Shown in pieces: positions 1 through 6,306 of a stretch of DNA of 8,646 nt; positions within the stretch are counted from its first letter, which is position 1, and the number at the start of each line of letters is the position of its first letter. This stretch comes from Pseudomonadota bacterium (lineage in GTDB: Bacteria > Pseudomonadota > Alphaproteobacteria > Sphingomonadales > Sphingomonadaceae). Where the stretch lies: assembly GCA_029781465.1 (NCBI GenBank), contig JAKOWQ010000264.1, positions 1 through 8,646 of the forward strand, written 5' to 3'. The notes under the pieces were generated by a model. The model worked only from the letters and a program-made list of their open reading frames with translations, was not told where the DNA came from and did no database searches. Position numbers and translations under genes: made by a program.

Positions 1-136
1 CGCGCAGCCCATCCAGCACGATGCGGATCCTGTCTTCGGCCGAGAAATGCCGCCGGGTCTGCCGGCGGATGTCCTTCACCACCCGCTCAGCAGGGGCCTT
101 CGCCGACGATTTTTTCAAGGAGGATTGGGGCTTCAT
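1..136 (-). CDS. IS3-family transposase OrfA, N-terminal 45 residues (3' end outside window)
   Basis: Reading the minus strand from ATG at 136-134 gives a protein beginning MKPQSSLKKSSAKAPAERVV and continuing KDIRRQTRRHFSAEDRIRIV, then LDGLR up to the window edge. I recognise this as the start of an IS3-family OrfA (HTH_Tnp_1 type). The basic N-terminus followed by R-R-x-F-S-x-E-D-R-I-R-I-V is the usual entry into its helix-turn-helix DNA-binding domain. OrfA binds the IS ends, and a programmed frameshift normally fuses it to the DDE-domain OrfB, which is not visible here. A purine-rich GAAGGAACGAAG precedes the ATG and can serve as ribosome binding site. The frame is open to base 2. The shared sequence around the start codon is described as a separate inverted repeat. 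Confidence 0.85.
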   Translation of the reverse strand, partial: MKPQSSLKKSSAKAPAERVVKDIRRQTRRHFSAEDRIRIVLDGLR

Positions 137-177
137 CTTCGTTCCTTCGTCACTACGACGAAGCCCCAATCCTCCTT
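117..177. repeat. 18-bp perfect inverted repeat overlapping the transposase start codon
   Basis: Arm 117-134 (AAGGAGGATTGGGGCTTC) is the exact reverse complement of arm 160-177, with 25 bases between them. In the minus-strand transcript the 3' arm starts at the G of the AUG and covers the following codons. The ribosome binding site and the first two bases of AUG sit in the loop. A second, competing hairpin (145-151 with 157-163, CTTCGTC/GACGAAG) shares bases 160-163 with the outer arm. Hairpins near IS transposase starts can block translation of read-through transcripts. That role here is inference. Confidence 0.85.
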
Positions 178-273
178 AATTCACAACCTCAAATCTGTGC
201 CCTTGGTGCTGACGGCGGACAGTGGCCAGAGCAGATTGCCACATTGACCTGCTTGCCGTCGCGGAAGGAAACC

Positions 274-657
274 ATGAGGAAGATTCTACTGGTCATTATG
301 GCGGGCCTGCTGGCGTCGGGCGTCGCTGCATCTGATCTGGCCGAAGAGCGGTGGGGTGCAATCGCACTTGGCGGCAATGGTTTTGGCGCCACGCGCGGCA
401 GTCCCAGCGTGGAAATGGCGGTTTCGGGCGCGGTGCGCCAATGCGAAGAAAGCGGCGGTGCTGGCGAATGCAGGGTTCGCCTTACCTATCGAAATCAATG
501 CGCAGCCTATGCGACGGGGGACGACAGGCAGGTCGGGGTCGCATACGCCGAAAGCCTGGCGGCAGCAGGTAGACTGGCACTGCGAAGCTGCGCCAAAACG
601 ACACAGCACTGCCAGATCCAGTATGCCGCTTGCAGCCTGCCATCGTCCTTCAACTAG
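274..657 (+). CDS. Small exported DUF4189-type protein
   Basis: The product is 127 residues. I chose ATG 274 rather than the upstream in-frame ATG at 244 because a strong ribosome binding site (GGAAGGA, 263-269) lies just before it and because the protein then begins with a clean signal peptide: MRK, a hydrophobic stretch to about residue 18, and a cleavage site near A-A-S-D. The mature part starts ERWGAIALGG and has the DUF4189-like pattern of an Ala-rich helix, then Cys, a short gap, Cys and a beta strand: C57/C66 followed by RVRLTY, and C106/C113 followed by QIQYAAC. The six cysteines (57, 66, 76, 106, 113, 120) suggest disulfides in the periplasm. Its function is unknown, as for most of the family. 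It lies directly next to the IS end and upstream of a larger relative, so the two may be paralogues. No convincing promoter is visible between the IS and the gene. Confidence 0.82.
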   Translation: MRKILLVIMAGLLASGVAASDLAEERWGAIALGGNGFGATRGSPSVEMAVSGAVRQCEESGGAGECRVRLTYRNQCAAYATGDDRQVGVAYAESLAAAGRLALRSCAKTTQHCQIQYAACSLPSSFN

Positions 658-773
658 GCCGCAAGCTCGTTAACGGCACCCTCGGGGCGCCGCAATGGCT
701 TCCATCGCGGTTAGACCCGCCCTTGGAATGGCAACCGGCTTTCCGGCAGGGGGCTTCCCTTGGTCTCGGGATG

Positions 774-812
774 CACTGGTGCGCAGGTACCATTTTCTTT
801 GCTGCGCCAGTG
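774..812 (+). other. Imperfect hairpin in the intergenic gap between the two DUF4189 genes
   Basis: CACTGG-TG-CGCAG (774-786) pairs with CTGCGCCAGTG (802-812) around a 15-base loop, with a 2-base bulge. It lies 117 bases after the first gene's stop codon and has no following T-run, so terminator function is doubtful. It could be a leader structure or chance. The rest of the 236-base gap (658-893) holds only the candidate promoter listed separately. Confidence 0.35.
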
Positions 813-818
813 GTCTAG

Positions 819-848
819 TTGCATGGAAGTGCTTCGGTGGGTCAAAAT
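819..848 (+). promoter_or_regulatory. Candidate promoter of the four-repeat DUF4189 gene
   Basis: A -35-like TTGCAT (819-824) and a -10-like CAAAAT (843-848) are separated by 18 bases. A start near 855 would leave a leader of about 39 bases that contains the gene's good ribosome binding site. The match is only moderate (3/6 and 4/6 to the sigma-70 consensus). Confidence 0.28.
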
Positions 849-893
849 CCCATTGGCCTTTGCCGCACTGGAAGCCAGGTTGAAAGGAATGCA

Positions 894-1889
894 ATGAATT
901 CGCTTTTCAGGGCGCAGGACGGGGAGGCCGATGATCCGATTTTCGGTCTTGATGGCGCGGCTGTCCGGCTCTTCCTGACAGTAGCCGTCTTCGCGATCGG
1001 GCTTCTCCTGCTAACCGCACCGAGCCCGGCACATGCCCAGTACATTTGCCCAAATGGCCCCGGCCCCGGGGAAAATCAGGTCGGAACCACCCCGGGTGGC
1101 AATGGCGTCGCACCGATGCCACTTTGCGCACCTGTTGATGGCGGAGGCTCCGGAAATGGCCCCTACGTTCCGCGCTACGTCCATGTCGATACGTCCGCAG
1201 CCATGGCCTGGCATCCCGATGTCGGCGATGTCTGGTTGAACGGCGCCGCTCTGTCCGAGGATGCAGCCAAGCGCAACGTTCTGGCCGCATGCACCGCCGC
1301 TATGGGATCGGGCTGCAGCGTAGCAGTCACCTTTTCGGAAGCCGCCGTTGGCGTAGCAAGAGATTCGTCGGGTTCACTCGTCTATGCAATGGATGGAATT
1401 TCCAACGAGGCCGGCAAGCGTGCTTTGGAAGCTTGTAGTGCCCGCCAAGTCATGCCCTGCGAGCTGATGATCACCTTTAATTCCTATGATCATGACCACA
1501 ATCCCGATCTGAAGCGCTACCGCAAGTCTTACGCGGCGGCCGCGTGGGAGACTGGAAACGAGACGGAGGCGCTCTATGTCGCCAGCGGTTACTCCGATCT
1601 CGAGAGTGCCCAGAGCCGGGCCATTTCAGCTTGCCAGGCGGCAATGCCTGGCAAGACCTGCGAAGTGACCACCTGGGTCGGGAACGGATTTGTCGTGCCC
1701 TACCTTGTTGATCGGGATGGTCGTGCAGTCTCGGTCGAGCATACGGTTGAACGCGCAGAGCTGCGCGCTTCAAAGGTCTGCAATCAGCAGCATGCAACCA
1801 GTTGCAGAGTGCAGGAGCCGATCGATAGCCGTCAACGTGGCCTTTTCGTTCATGACTACAGCACTGGCCGGCACCGGATCATTCAATAG
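894..1889 (+). CDS. Exported protein with four DUF4189-like Cys-pair repeats
   Basis: The product is 331 residues. ATG 894 is chosen over the in-frame ATG at 819 because GAAAGGA (882-888) sits at the right distance. An unusually long polar N-terminus (1-20) precedes a hydrophobic segment (about 21-41) ending APSPAHA-Q, a plausible signal peptidase site after residue 48. A Gly/Pro-rich linker with C52 and C78 follows (about 51-92). Then four units repeat the pattern Ala-rich helix, Cys, 7-8 residues, Cys, beta strand: C133/C141 (SVAVTF), C181/C189 (ELMITF), C247/C256 (EVTTW) and C296/C304 (RVQEPI). This matches the DUF4189 style, doubled relative to the small upstream gene. I see no catalytic motif. 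The protein is probably periplasmic or surface-exposed and disulfide-stabilised; its function is unknown. Its stop codon lies 14 bases from that of the convergent lipoprotein gene. Confidence 0.82.
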   Translation: MNSLFRAQDGEADDPIFGLDGAAVRLFLTVAVFAIGLLLLTAPSPAHAQYICPNGPGPGENQVGTTPGGNGVAPMPLCAPVDGGGSGNGPYVPRYVHVDTSAAMAWHPDVGDVWLNGAALSEDAAKRNVLAACTAAMGSGCSVAVTFSEAAVGVARDSSGSLVYAMDGISNEAGKRALEACSARQVMPCELMITFNSYDHDHNPDLKRYRKSYAAAAWETGNETEALYVASGYSDLESAQSRAISACQAAMPGKTCEVTTWVGNGFVVPYLVDRDGRAVSVEHTVERAELRASKVCNQQHATSCRVQEPIDSRQRGLFVHDYSTGRHRIIQ

Positions 1890-1903
1890 GTGCGTTGGGA
1901 CTG

Positions 1904-2563
1904 CTATTCGATATTCCGATACGATGCCGTGAGCGAAAAGACCCGTTTGTCGGCAGGATAGTATCCCGGGCGTTCGCCGAAGATTGCCGGATCGGGCTGT
2001 GCGGATGACGCATGATCACTCACCAGGTACTGCAAAACGCGTTCGCCGCCCCCGCGCATTTCCTGGATTTCGCTTGCGGAGAGCGTTGCCACGAAGCGGG
2101 CGCCTGACCGGGAAGCAAATGCCAGCGACACACTTTCGAGCTCCCAGTGGCACACGCCGAGACCGAAATAATCCTCGTCGATCAGTGCGTCATCCGGGGT
2201 TTCGACGACCAGCGCGCCGTCCGGGGCCAGCCAGAACGACGCTGCCAGGGCGTACTGCGGCGGCAACCGCACACCGCCCACCGCAAGCCCATGATCCATC
2301 GGCACGCAATCCCGGTTCTCGACCTTGTAATGGAGCTGTGCGCCCAAGAGGCGTACGGCACCGGGCAGACCGGAGAATTGGAACGCTACGGCATTGCCGC
2401 CATGTGGGGCCGGGTTCGTCTTCACGTCGGCGGGAAGCAAGGGCTTGAGCGTTTCCGATTGGCATGCCGAAACAGCCGAAAGGAGAAGCCCCGCGATTGC
2501 GGCAAGCGCAGCACGGGATTTCCACCGCGGCAGTGCGGGATTCTTGCTTCGGGAACCGGACAT
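1904..2563 (-). CDS. Putative lipoprotein of unknown function
   Basis: The product is 219 residues from ATG 2563-2561. The frame can be extended to a TTG at 2581, but this adds only six residues and gains no ribosome binding site, so I prefer the ATG. The N-terminus is a lipoprotein signal: basic residues (R5, K7, R13, K15, R17), a hydrophobic core AALAAIAGLLLSA, and the lipobox V-S-A-C with the acylated cysteine at C34. Residue 35 is Gln, not Asp, so outer-membrane sorting is expected if the Lol rules apply. The mature part has segments of beta-strand character (AVAFQFSGLP, GAQLHYKVE, GALVVETP) and two further cysteines (C86 in RDCVPMDHG, C138 in GVCHWELE) that could form a disulfide. I do not recognise the family. 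The coding case rests on the lipobox, even codon use and full length. No Shine-Dalgarno sequence is visible before either start, so the message may be leaderless or nearly so. Confidence 0.72.
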   Translation of the reverse strand: MSGSRSKNPALPRWKSRAALAAIAGLLLSAVSACQSETLKPLLPADVKTNPAPHGGNAVAFQFSGLPGAVRLLGAQLHYKVENRDCVPMDHGLAVGGVRLPPQYALAASFWLAPDGALVVETPDDALIDEDYFGLGVCHWELESVSLAFASRSGARFVATLSASEIQEMRGGGERVLQYLVSDHASSAQPDPAIFGERPGYYPADKRVFSLTASYRNIE

Positions 2564-2571
2564 GGTGACGG

Positions 2572-2603
2572 TATCAATCAACCGCGTTGGCTGGCGCCGT
2601 CAA
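2572..2603 (-). promoter_or_regulatory. Candidate promoter of the lipoprotein gene
   Basis: On the minus strand a good -35 box TTGACG (2603-2598) is followed 16 bases later by a poor -10 (TTGATT, 2581-2576); TTGATA (2577-2572) is an alternative at a longer spacing. Transcription would start within a few bases of ATG 2563, in keeping with the missing ribosome binding site. The surrounding 256-base gap (2564-2819) also holds a 10-bp palindrome, GTACCGGTAC (2614-2623), and a small hairpin CGGCAG/CTGCCG (2707-2722) without a T-run. I see no gene in it. Confidence 0.25.
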
Positions 2604-2819
2604 TCGCGCGGCGGTACCGGTACATGTGATCCACGCTACGCTCCCGCCAGCCGGAGCGGTCGCTTCGCGCCGCGCCTGTTCCGGTGATGCATCCCCTTGC
2701 CCGGTTCGGCAGCGTGCTGCCGCAGCCGCGCTACGGCAGAGGAGAAGTCGGGAGCTCTTGTTTCATGCGCGGGGGCGGTTCACGGTGACTGGCAGGCAGC
2801 GTGAATGGCAATAGCAGCC

Positions 2820-3986
2820 CTAGAGCGCCTTCTCGTAGATCCGGTATTCCTTGTTGACCTTGCTGTCGATCGCTTCGGCAATCGCGTTCATGCCCTGGTT
2901 ATCGTCCAGGATCCAGCCGATCTCGCCGCGCTTGCCGTTGTAGTTGGCGACCGCGTTGCGGCGGATGTATTCGATCATCATGAAGGCCAGCTGGCTGGCC
3001 AGACGGCTCGATTGCAGGCGCTTGCGCACGCCCATCAGCGGCACGCGCATATCGGCGTTGCGGGGCTTGAGGATCCACAGCCCCAGCATGATCCAGCCGA
3101 GCAGCGTGGGCTTGCCGTTGGGTCGCACCCAGCGCTTTTGCGCCTGGTTAAGATCGGGCAGGGTCATCATGAAGGCCACCGGCTCGCCTTCGAGCTCGGC
3201 GATCATGATCAGGTCTTCGCGCACCAGCGGCTTGAGCTTCTTGCCGGTATAGGCGACTTCCGCATCGGTGATCGGCACGAAGCCCCAGTTGTCGGACCAG
3301 GCATCGTTGAGGATATCGAGGATGATCGCCGCTTCCTGATCGAACTTCGCCTTGTTGACCGGGCGCACCCGGATGCGATCGTTCTTTTCGCCCGACGAAA
3401 CGATCCGCTGGATCAGCGGCGGGAACGGCTTCACGATGTCGAGTTCGTAGGTGTAGAGCACCTTGGCGGCTGCGTAGCCCGCCCGCTCGATCCAGCCCTG
3501 GCACTGTGGGCCATGGTGCCCCATCATCACCATCGGCGGATGATCGTGCCCGCGCACCAGCACGCCCGGCTCTTCCCAAACCGAAAGGTTCATCGGCGCG
3601 AGCGCGCGGGTCATTCCCTGGCCGCGCAACCAGTCTTCCGCGGCGGCGATCAGGGCCTGTGCGGTTGCCTCGTCCTCGGCCTCAAGCGCCCCCCAGTTGC
3701 CGGTCCCCGGCCCCATGCCCTGTTCGACCGGCTGGGTCAGGGCCAGCTCGTCGATGTGCGCCGAAATCCGCCCGACAACTTGCCCCGCCCGCCTGGCGAG
3801 GAACAGCTGGCAGCGGGCATGTTCGAAAAAGGGATTGCCCCCGGGGGTGAACTTTTCCACTTCCTCGGCGCGCAGCTGCGGCACCCAGTTGGGATCGTCC
3901 GCATTGAGCCGATAAGTGAGATCGATAAAAGCATTGAAGTCCGCCTTGTTCGCGACGGGGACTACGGCTAGTTCGGTTTCGGCCAC
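2820..3986 (-). CDS. GNAT-like N-acetyltransferase-family protein (often misnamed dATP pyrophosphohydrolase)
   Basis: The product is 388 residues from GTG 3986-3984, chosen because AAAGG lies 6-10 bases upstream and the protein then starts at the conserved N-terminal strand (AETELAVVPV). Upstream in-frame codons back to 4139 look non-coding. Family features visible: an N-terminal block with FIDLTYRLNADDPNWVPQLR (20-39), NPFFEHARCQLFLAR (51-65) and the strand-turn VVGRISAHID (70-79), resembling a GNAT beta4 with G-R-I; a central EEPGVLVRGHDHPP segment (138-151); a second strand block IMIAELEGEPVAFMMTLPDLN (260-280); and a C-terminal IGWILDDNQGMNAIAEAI (356-373) ending YRIYEKAL, as in the acceptor half of GNAT folds. 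Substrate unknown. The family name is from memory; the dATP pyrophosphohydrolase label seen on relatives is not supported, since no Nudix box is present. It is divergent from the desaturase gene. Confidence 0.78.
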   Translation of the reverse strand: MAETELAVVPVANKADFNAFIDLTYRLNADDPNWVPQLRAEEVEKFTPGGNPFFEHARCQLFLARRAGQVVGRISAHIDELALTQPVEQGMGPGTGNWGALEAEDEATAQALIAAAEDWLRGQGMTRALAPMNLSVWEEPGVLVRGHDHPPMVMMGHHGPQCQGWIERAGYAAAKVLYTYELDIVKPFPPLIQRIVSSGEKNDRIRVRPVNKAKFDQEAAIILDILNDAWSDNWGFVPITDAEVAYTGKKLKPLVREDLIMIAELEGEPVAFMMTLPDLNQAQKRWVRPNGKPTLLGWIMLGLWILKPRNADMRVPLMGVRKRLQSSRLASQLAFMMIEYIRRNAVANYNGKRGEIGWILDDNQGMNAIAEAIDSKVNKEYRIYEKAL

Positions 3987-4026
3987 GATATTGCCTTTGT
4001 TTGGGCTTAGCGGATTGCGGGAAGCG

Positions 4027-4055
4027 AAGTGCGGGCGGCGGTGCCGACTTGTCAA
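4027..4055 (-). promoter_or_regulatory. Candidate promoter of the GNAT-like gene
   Basis: The 141-bp divergent gap contains a perfect consensus -35, TTGACA, on the minus strand (4055-4050). At 17-base spacing the -10 is weak (GCACTT, 4032-4027). Initiation near 4020 would give a leader of about 34 bases carrying the AAAGG ribosome binding site. The -35 sits in the near-palindrome CTTGTCAAG, so the opposite strand also shows TTGTCA (4049-4054) pointing to the desaturase gene, but no good -10 follows it. Confidence 0.3.
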
Positions 4056-4084
4056 GCCGAAGCAGCCCGCGCCGGATCGCCAAA

Positions 4085-4102
4085 CGGGCAAAACCGTGCC
4101 CG
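4085..4102 (+). other. Small hairpin in the leader region of the desaturase gene
   Basis: CGGGCA (4085-4090) pairs with TGCCCG (4097-4102) around a 6-base loop, ending 25 bases before ATG 4128. It may be a leader structure. Chance occurrence is plausible in GC-rich DNA. Confidence 0.3.
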
Positions 4103-4127
4103 CCGACGGGTCACACTGGATTATCGC

Positions 4128-5201
4128 ATGACTGTGCAAGAAAAGATCGGATCAGCCGGTGTCGCAGCGGGCAAGCTCGCGGTGATCCCCGACGACAAGG
4201 AAATGCTGCGCGCTGCGGTCGATCTGACCCGCGACATTTCCGAGGCCCGCGGCGCCATTTTCTGGCCCGACATGCTGGGATCGGCGGCGCTGGGCTATGC
4301 CGCGCTTGCCGGGGCGATCCTTGCCGGCAGCCCCTGGCTGGCACTGGCCTGCGGCACAGTCAGCGTGCTGGCGCTCTACCGCGCGCTGCTGTTCATCCAT
4401 GAGCTGACCCACATCCACAAGAACGCGCTGCCGGGGTTCCGGTTCGCCTGGAACATGCTGGTCGGCATTCCGCTGCTCACTCCTTCGCTGATGTATGAGC
4501 AGGTCCACACCCTGCACCATGCCCGCACCCGCTATGGCACGGCGGAAGACCCGGAGTATCTGCCGCTGGGGCTGATGAAGTGGTGGTCGCTGCCCGCGTT
4601 CATCCTGGTCGCGCTTTTGCTGCCGGTCGGGCTGCTGATCCGCTGCGCCGTGCTCAACCCGCTGGGTGCGGCTATTCCGCCGCTGCGCAAGCTGGTGTGG
4701 GAACGCGCCTCGTCGCTGTCGATCAATCCCGACTTCCGCCGCCGCCCACCCGAAGGCGATTTCGCGCGGATGGTGTTCTGGCAGGAGCTGGGGGCTTCGG
4801 CGTGGGCCATCGGTGTGCTGGCCGCGAGCTGGCTCTATGGCTGGCGGCCGCTGCTGATCGCGATCGCGGTGGTCTCGCTTGTGGCGCTGCTCAACCAGAT
4901 CCGCACCCTGGTGGCCCATCTGTGGGTCAACGATGGCGAGGCGATGACGGTGACCGGGCAGTATCTCGATTCGGTCAATGTTCCCCCGCCCGCGCTGCTT
5001 TCACCGCTGTGGGCGCCGGTGGGGCTGCGCTATCACGCGCTGCACCACCTCTTGCCGAGCATGCCCTATCATTCGCTGGGCGAGGCGCACCGGCGTCTGC
5101 TTGCGCATCTTGGTGCGGGATCGACCTACAACCAGGCCAATTATCCGGGGCTGGTGCCGCTGGTGGTGCGCCTTGCCCGCAGCACGATGATCCGGCGTTG
5201 A
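4128..5201 (+). CDS. Membrane fatty acid desaturase-family protein
   Basis: The product is 357 residues. ATG 4128 is chosen because the upstream in-frame stretch (4029-4127) is Arg/Ala-rich and unlike the family; the ribosome binding site is weak (TGGA). All three histidine boxes of the membrane di-iron desaturase/hydroxylase superfamily are present: H91-E-L-T-H95 (with H97), H127-T-L-H130-H131 and H303-A-L-H306-H307. Hydrophobic spans at about 51-66, 70-90, 107-120, 155-175, 222-236 and 241-257 suit an integral inner-membrane enzyme with the histidines facing the cytoplasm. It would use O2 and electrons from a ferredoxin or similar partner to desaturate (or hydroxylate) an acyl chain or other lipid; the substrate and position cannot be read from sequence. 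No fused electron-donor domain is seen. It is divergent from the GNAT-like gene and convergent with lptG, with 4 bases between the stop codons. Confidence 0.88.
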   Translation: MTVQEKIGSAGVAAGKLAVIPDDKEMLRAAVDLTRDISEARGAIFWPDMLGSAALGYAALAGAILAGSPWLALACGTVSVLALYRALLFIHELTHIHKNALPGFRFAWNMLVGIPLLTPSLMYEQVHTLHHARTRYGTAEDPEYLPLGLMKWWSLPAFILVALLLPVGLLIRCAVLNPLGAAIPPLRKLVWERASSLSINPDFRRRPPEGDFARMVFWQELGASAWAIGVLAASWLYGWRPLLIAIAVVSLVALLNQIRTLVAHLWVNDGEAMTVTGQYLDSVNVPPPALLSPLWAPVGLRYHALHHLLPSMPYHSLGEAHRRLLAHLGAGSTYNQANYPGLVPLVVRLARSTMIRR

Positions 5202-5205
5202 GGCC

Positions 5206-6306
5206 CTATTCCTCGGTCCGGACGAGCACGGTCTCGCCGACCAGCAGGAACAGCAGGAAGGGCGCCCAGGCCGCGATCATCGGGGGATACCCACCGAAGT
5301 TGCCCATCGCGAGCGCCGCATTGTCGACCACGAAATAGGCAAAGCCCAGCGCCATGCCGATCACCGCGCGGACCAGCAGCTGGCCCGAACGCGCCAGCCC
5401 GAAGGCCGCGACCGATCCCAGCAGGGGCATCAGCAGAGCCGATAGCGGACCGGACAGCTTGTGCCACCACTTGCCGTTCAGCTCGCTGGTGCGGCGCCCC
5501 GAATCCTCGAGCGCCGAGATCGAACGCGAAAGCGTGAAGATGTCCTGCCGGTCGGGATCGACCTTGGTGATGGCGACCTGGGCGGGGGTAACCCCCTGAG
5601 CCACGACCAATGGTGCCAGTTGGGACGTCGAGGTTGTCGCAACCTCGAAGCGCACCGGGCTTTCCAGCCGCCAGCCGGGATTGGCATAGCTCGCCTTCGG
5701 GCTTCGCACTTCGGCCAGCACGATCCCGTTGGCATCGCGCTTGTACCAGGTGACGCTGTGCATCTGCGTGCCCGTGCCGGCCCCGCTTACCTGCGCCGCG
5801 GCGAGAATATTCGGGCCATCGGGAAGATAGACGTTGTCGCGCACCGCGGCATCCTTGGGGATCGGCCCGAAGTCGGCCGCTTCCCAGGCCTTGAGCGTGG
5901 CGGTCGCCCGGGTCACCACGCGCTCGTTGAAGGCGAAGCTGACCAGCGAGACCGTCATCGCCGTAACCAGCAGCGGGGCAAGGATCTGGTGCGCGGAAAG
6001 CCCGGCGGCGCGCATCGCGATCACCTCGGAATTGTGGTTGAGAGGCCAGAAGGTGAACAGCGTGGCCAGCAGCACCGAATAGGGCAGAAAGCGGGCGATC
6101 AGTTGCGGTATTCGCAGGCTGACATAGTGCCATAGCTGCGCCTCGCCGTTGCCCGGATGGGCCAGGATCTTGCCGCTTTCGGACAGCAGATCGAGCATCT
6201 GCAGCACCAGCACCAGCAGCAGCAGCACGCCGAGGATCCGGCCCACGAACAGGCGGGCAAGGTAGAAGGCGATGGTGCGCGACGGGAAGAAATCGAGCTC
6301 CATCAT
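5206..6306 (-). CDS. lptG: LPS export ABC transporter permease LptG
   Basis: The product is 366 residues, in the usual range for LptG. The start is ATGATG at 6306-6301 with GGAG five bases upstream; using the first ATG makes an ATGA overlap with the lptF stop codon, a sign of translational coupling. YjgP/YjgQ family architecture is clear: three N-terminal membrane spans (about 18-38, 67-88, 106-127), a periplasmic beta-jellyroll region (about 130-275) and three C-terminal spans (about 285-305, 311-331, 342-360). The cytoplasmic coupling-helix motif NSEVIAMRAAGLS lies at 92-104, where the ATPase LptB docks. With LptF and LptB it extracts LPS from the inner membrane and passes it to LptC/LptA. 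I call it LptG because it is second in the pair and has the LptG-like N-terminus (TIAFYLARLFVGRIL). LptB and LptC are not in the window. Confidence 0.93.
   Translation of the reverse strand: MMELDFFPSRTIAFYLARLFVGRILGVLLLLVLVLQMLDLLSESGKILAHPGNGEAQLWHYVSLRIPQLIARFLPYSVLLATLFTFWPLNHNSEVIAMRAAGLSAHQILAPLLVTAMTVSLVSFAFNERVVTRATATLKAWEAADFGPIPKDAAVRDNVYLPDGPNILAAAQVSGAGTGTQMHSVTWYKRDANGIVLAEVRSPKASYANPGWRLESPVRFEVATTSTSQLAPLVVAQGVTPAQVAITKVDPDRQDIFTLSRSISALEDSGRRTSELNGKWWHKLSGPLSALLMPLLGSVAAFGLARSGQLLVRAVIGMALGFAYFVVDNAALAMGNFGGYPPMIAAWAPFLLFLLVGETVLVRTEE

Larger units (their letters stand above)
1..221 (-). mobile_element. IS3-family insertion sequence, left-end fragment (cut by window edge)
   Basis: The fragment holds the start of an IS3-type OrfA on the minus strand plus its leader. 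The outer boundary is a guess. Read on the minus strand from base 221, the sequence begins TGTCCGCCGTCAGCACC, and a TG terminus is usual for IS3-family ends. The rest of the element (most of OrfA, OrfB and the other inverted repeat) lies outside the window, so neither the terminal repeat pairing nor the target duplication can be checked. The first plus-strand gene starts about 53 bases beyond this boundary. Confidence 0.6.

Noticed and set aside
47..247. 66-codon plus-strand frame over the IS end
   Set aside because: It is antisense to the transposase start and spans the inverted repeat; it has no family resemblance.
1984..2629. Plus-strand frames opposite the lipoprotein gene
   Set aside because: They are Arg/Pro/His-rich without signal or domain. 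The minus strand gives a lipobox protein with ordinary composition.
2587..2814. 75-codon plus-strand open frame in the gap between the lipoprotein and GNAT-like genes
   Set aside because: No ribosome binding site is seen and the composition is Arg/Ala-rich like other shadows. I see no support for expression.
2805..3971. 388-codon plus-strand open frame opposite the GNAT-like gene
   Set aside because: It mirrors the minus-strand gene in an antisense frame, is rich in His/Arg/Asp/Gly of the kind produced by GC-rich antisense reading, and shows no recognisable domain.
4152..4919. 255-codon minus-strand open frame opposite the desaturase
   Set aside because: The product is Gln/Arg-rich low-complexity sequence without motifs, whereas the opposite strand has all three desaturase histidine boxes.
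5461..6135. 224-codon plus-strand open frame opposite lptG
   Set aside because: It is a shadow of lptG, which has full family architecture.
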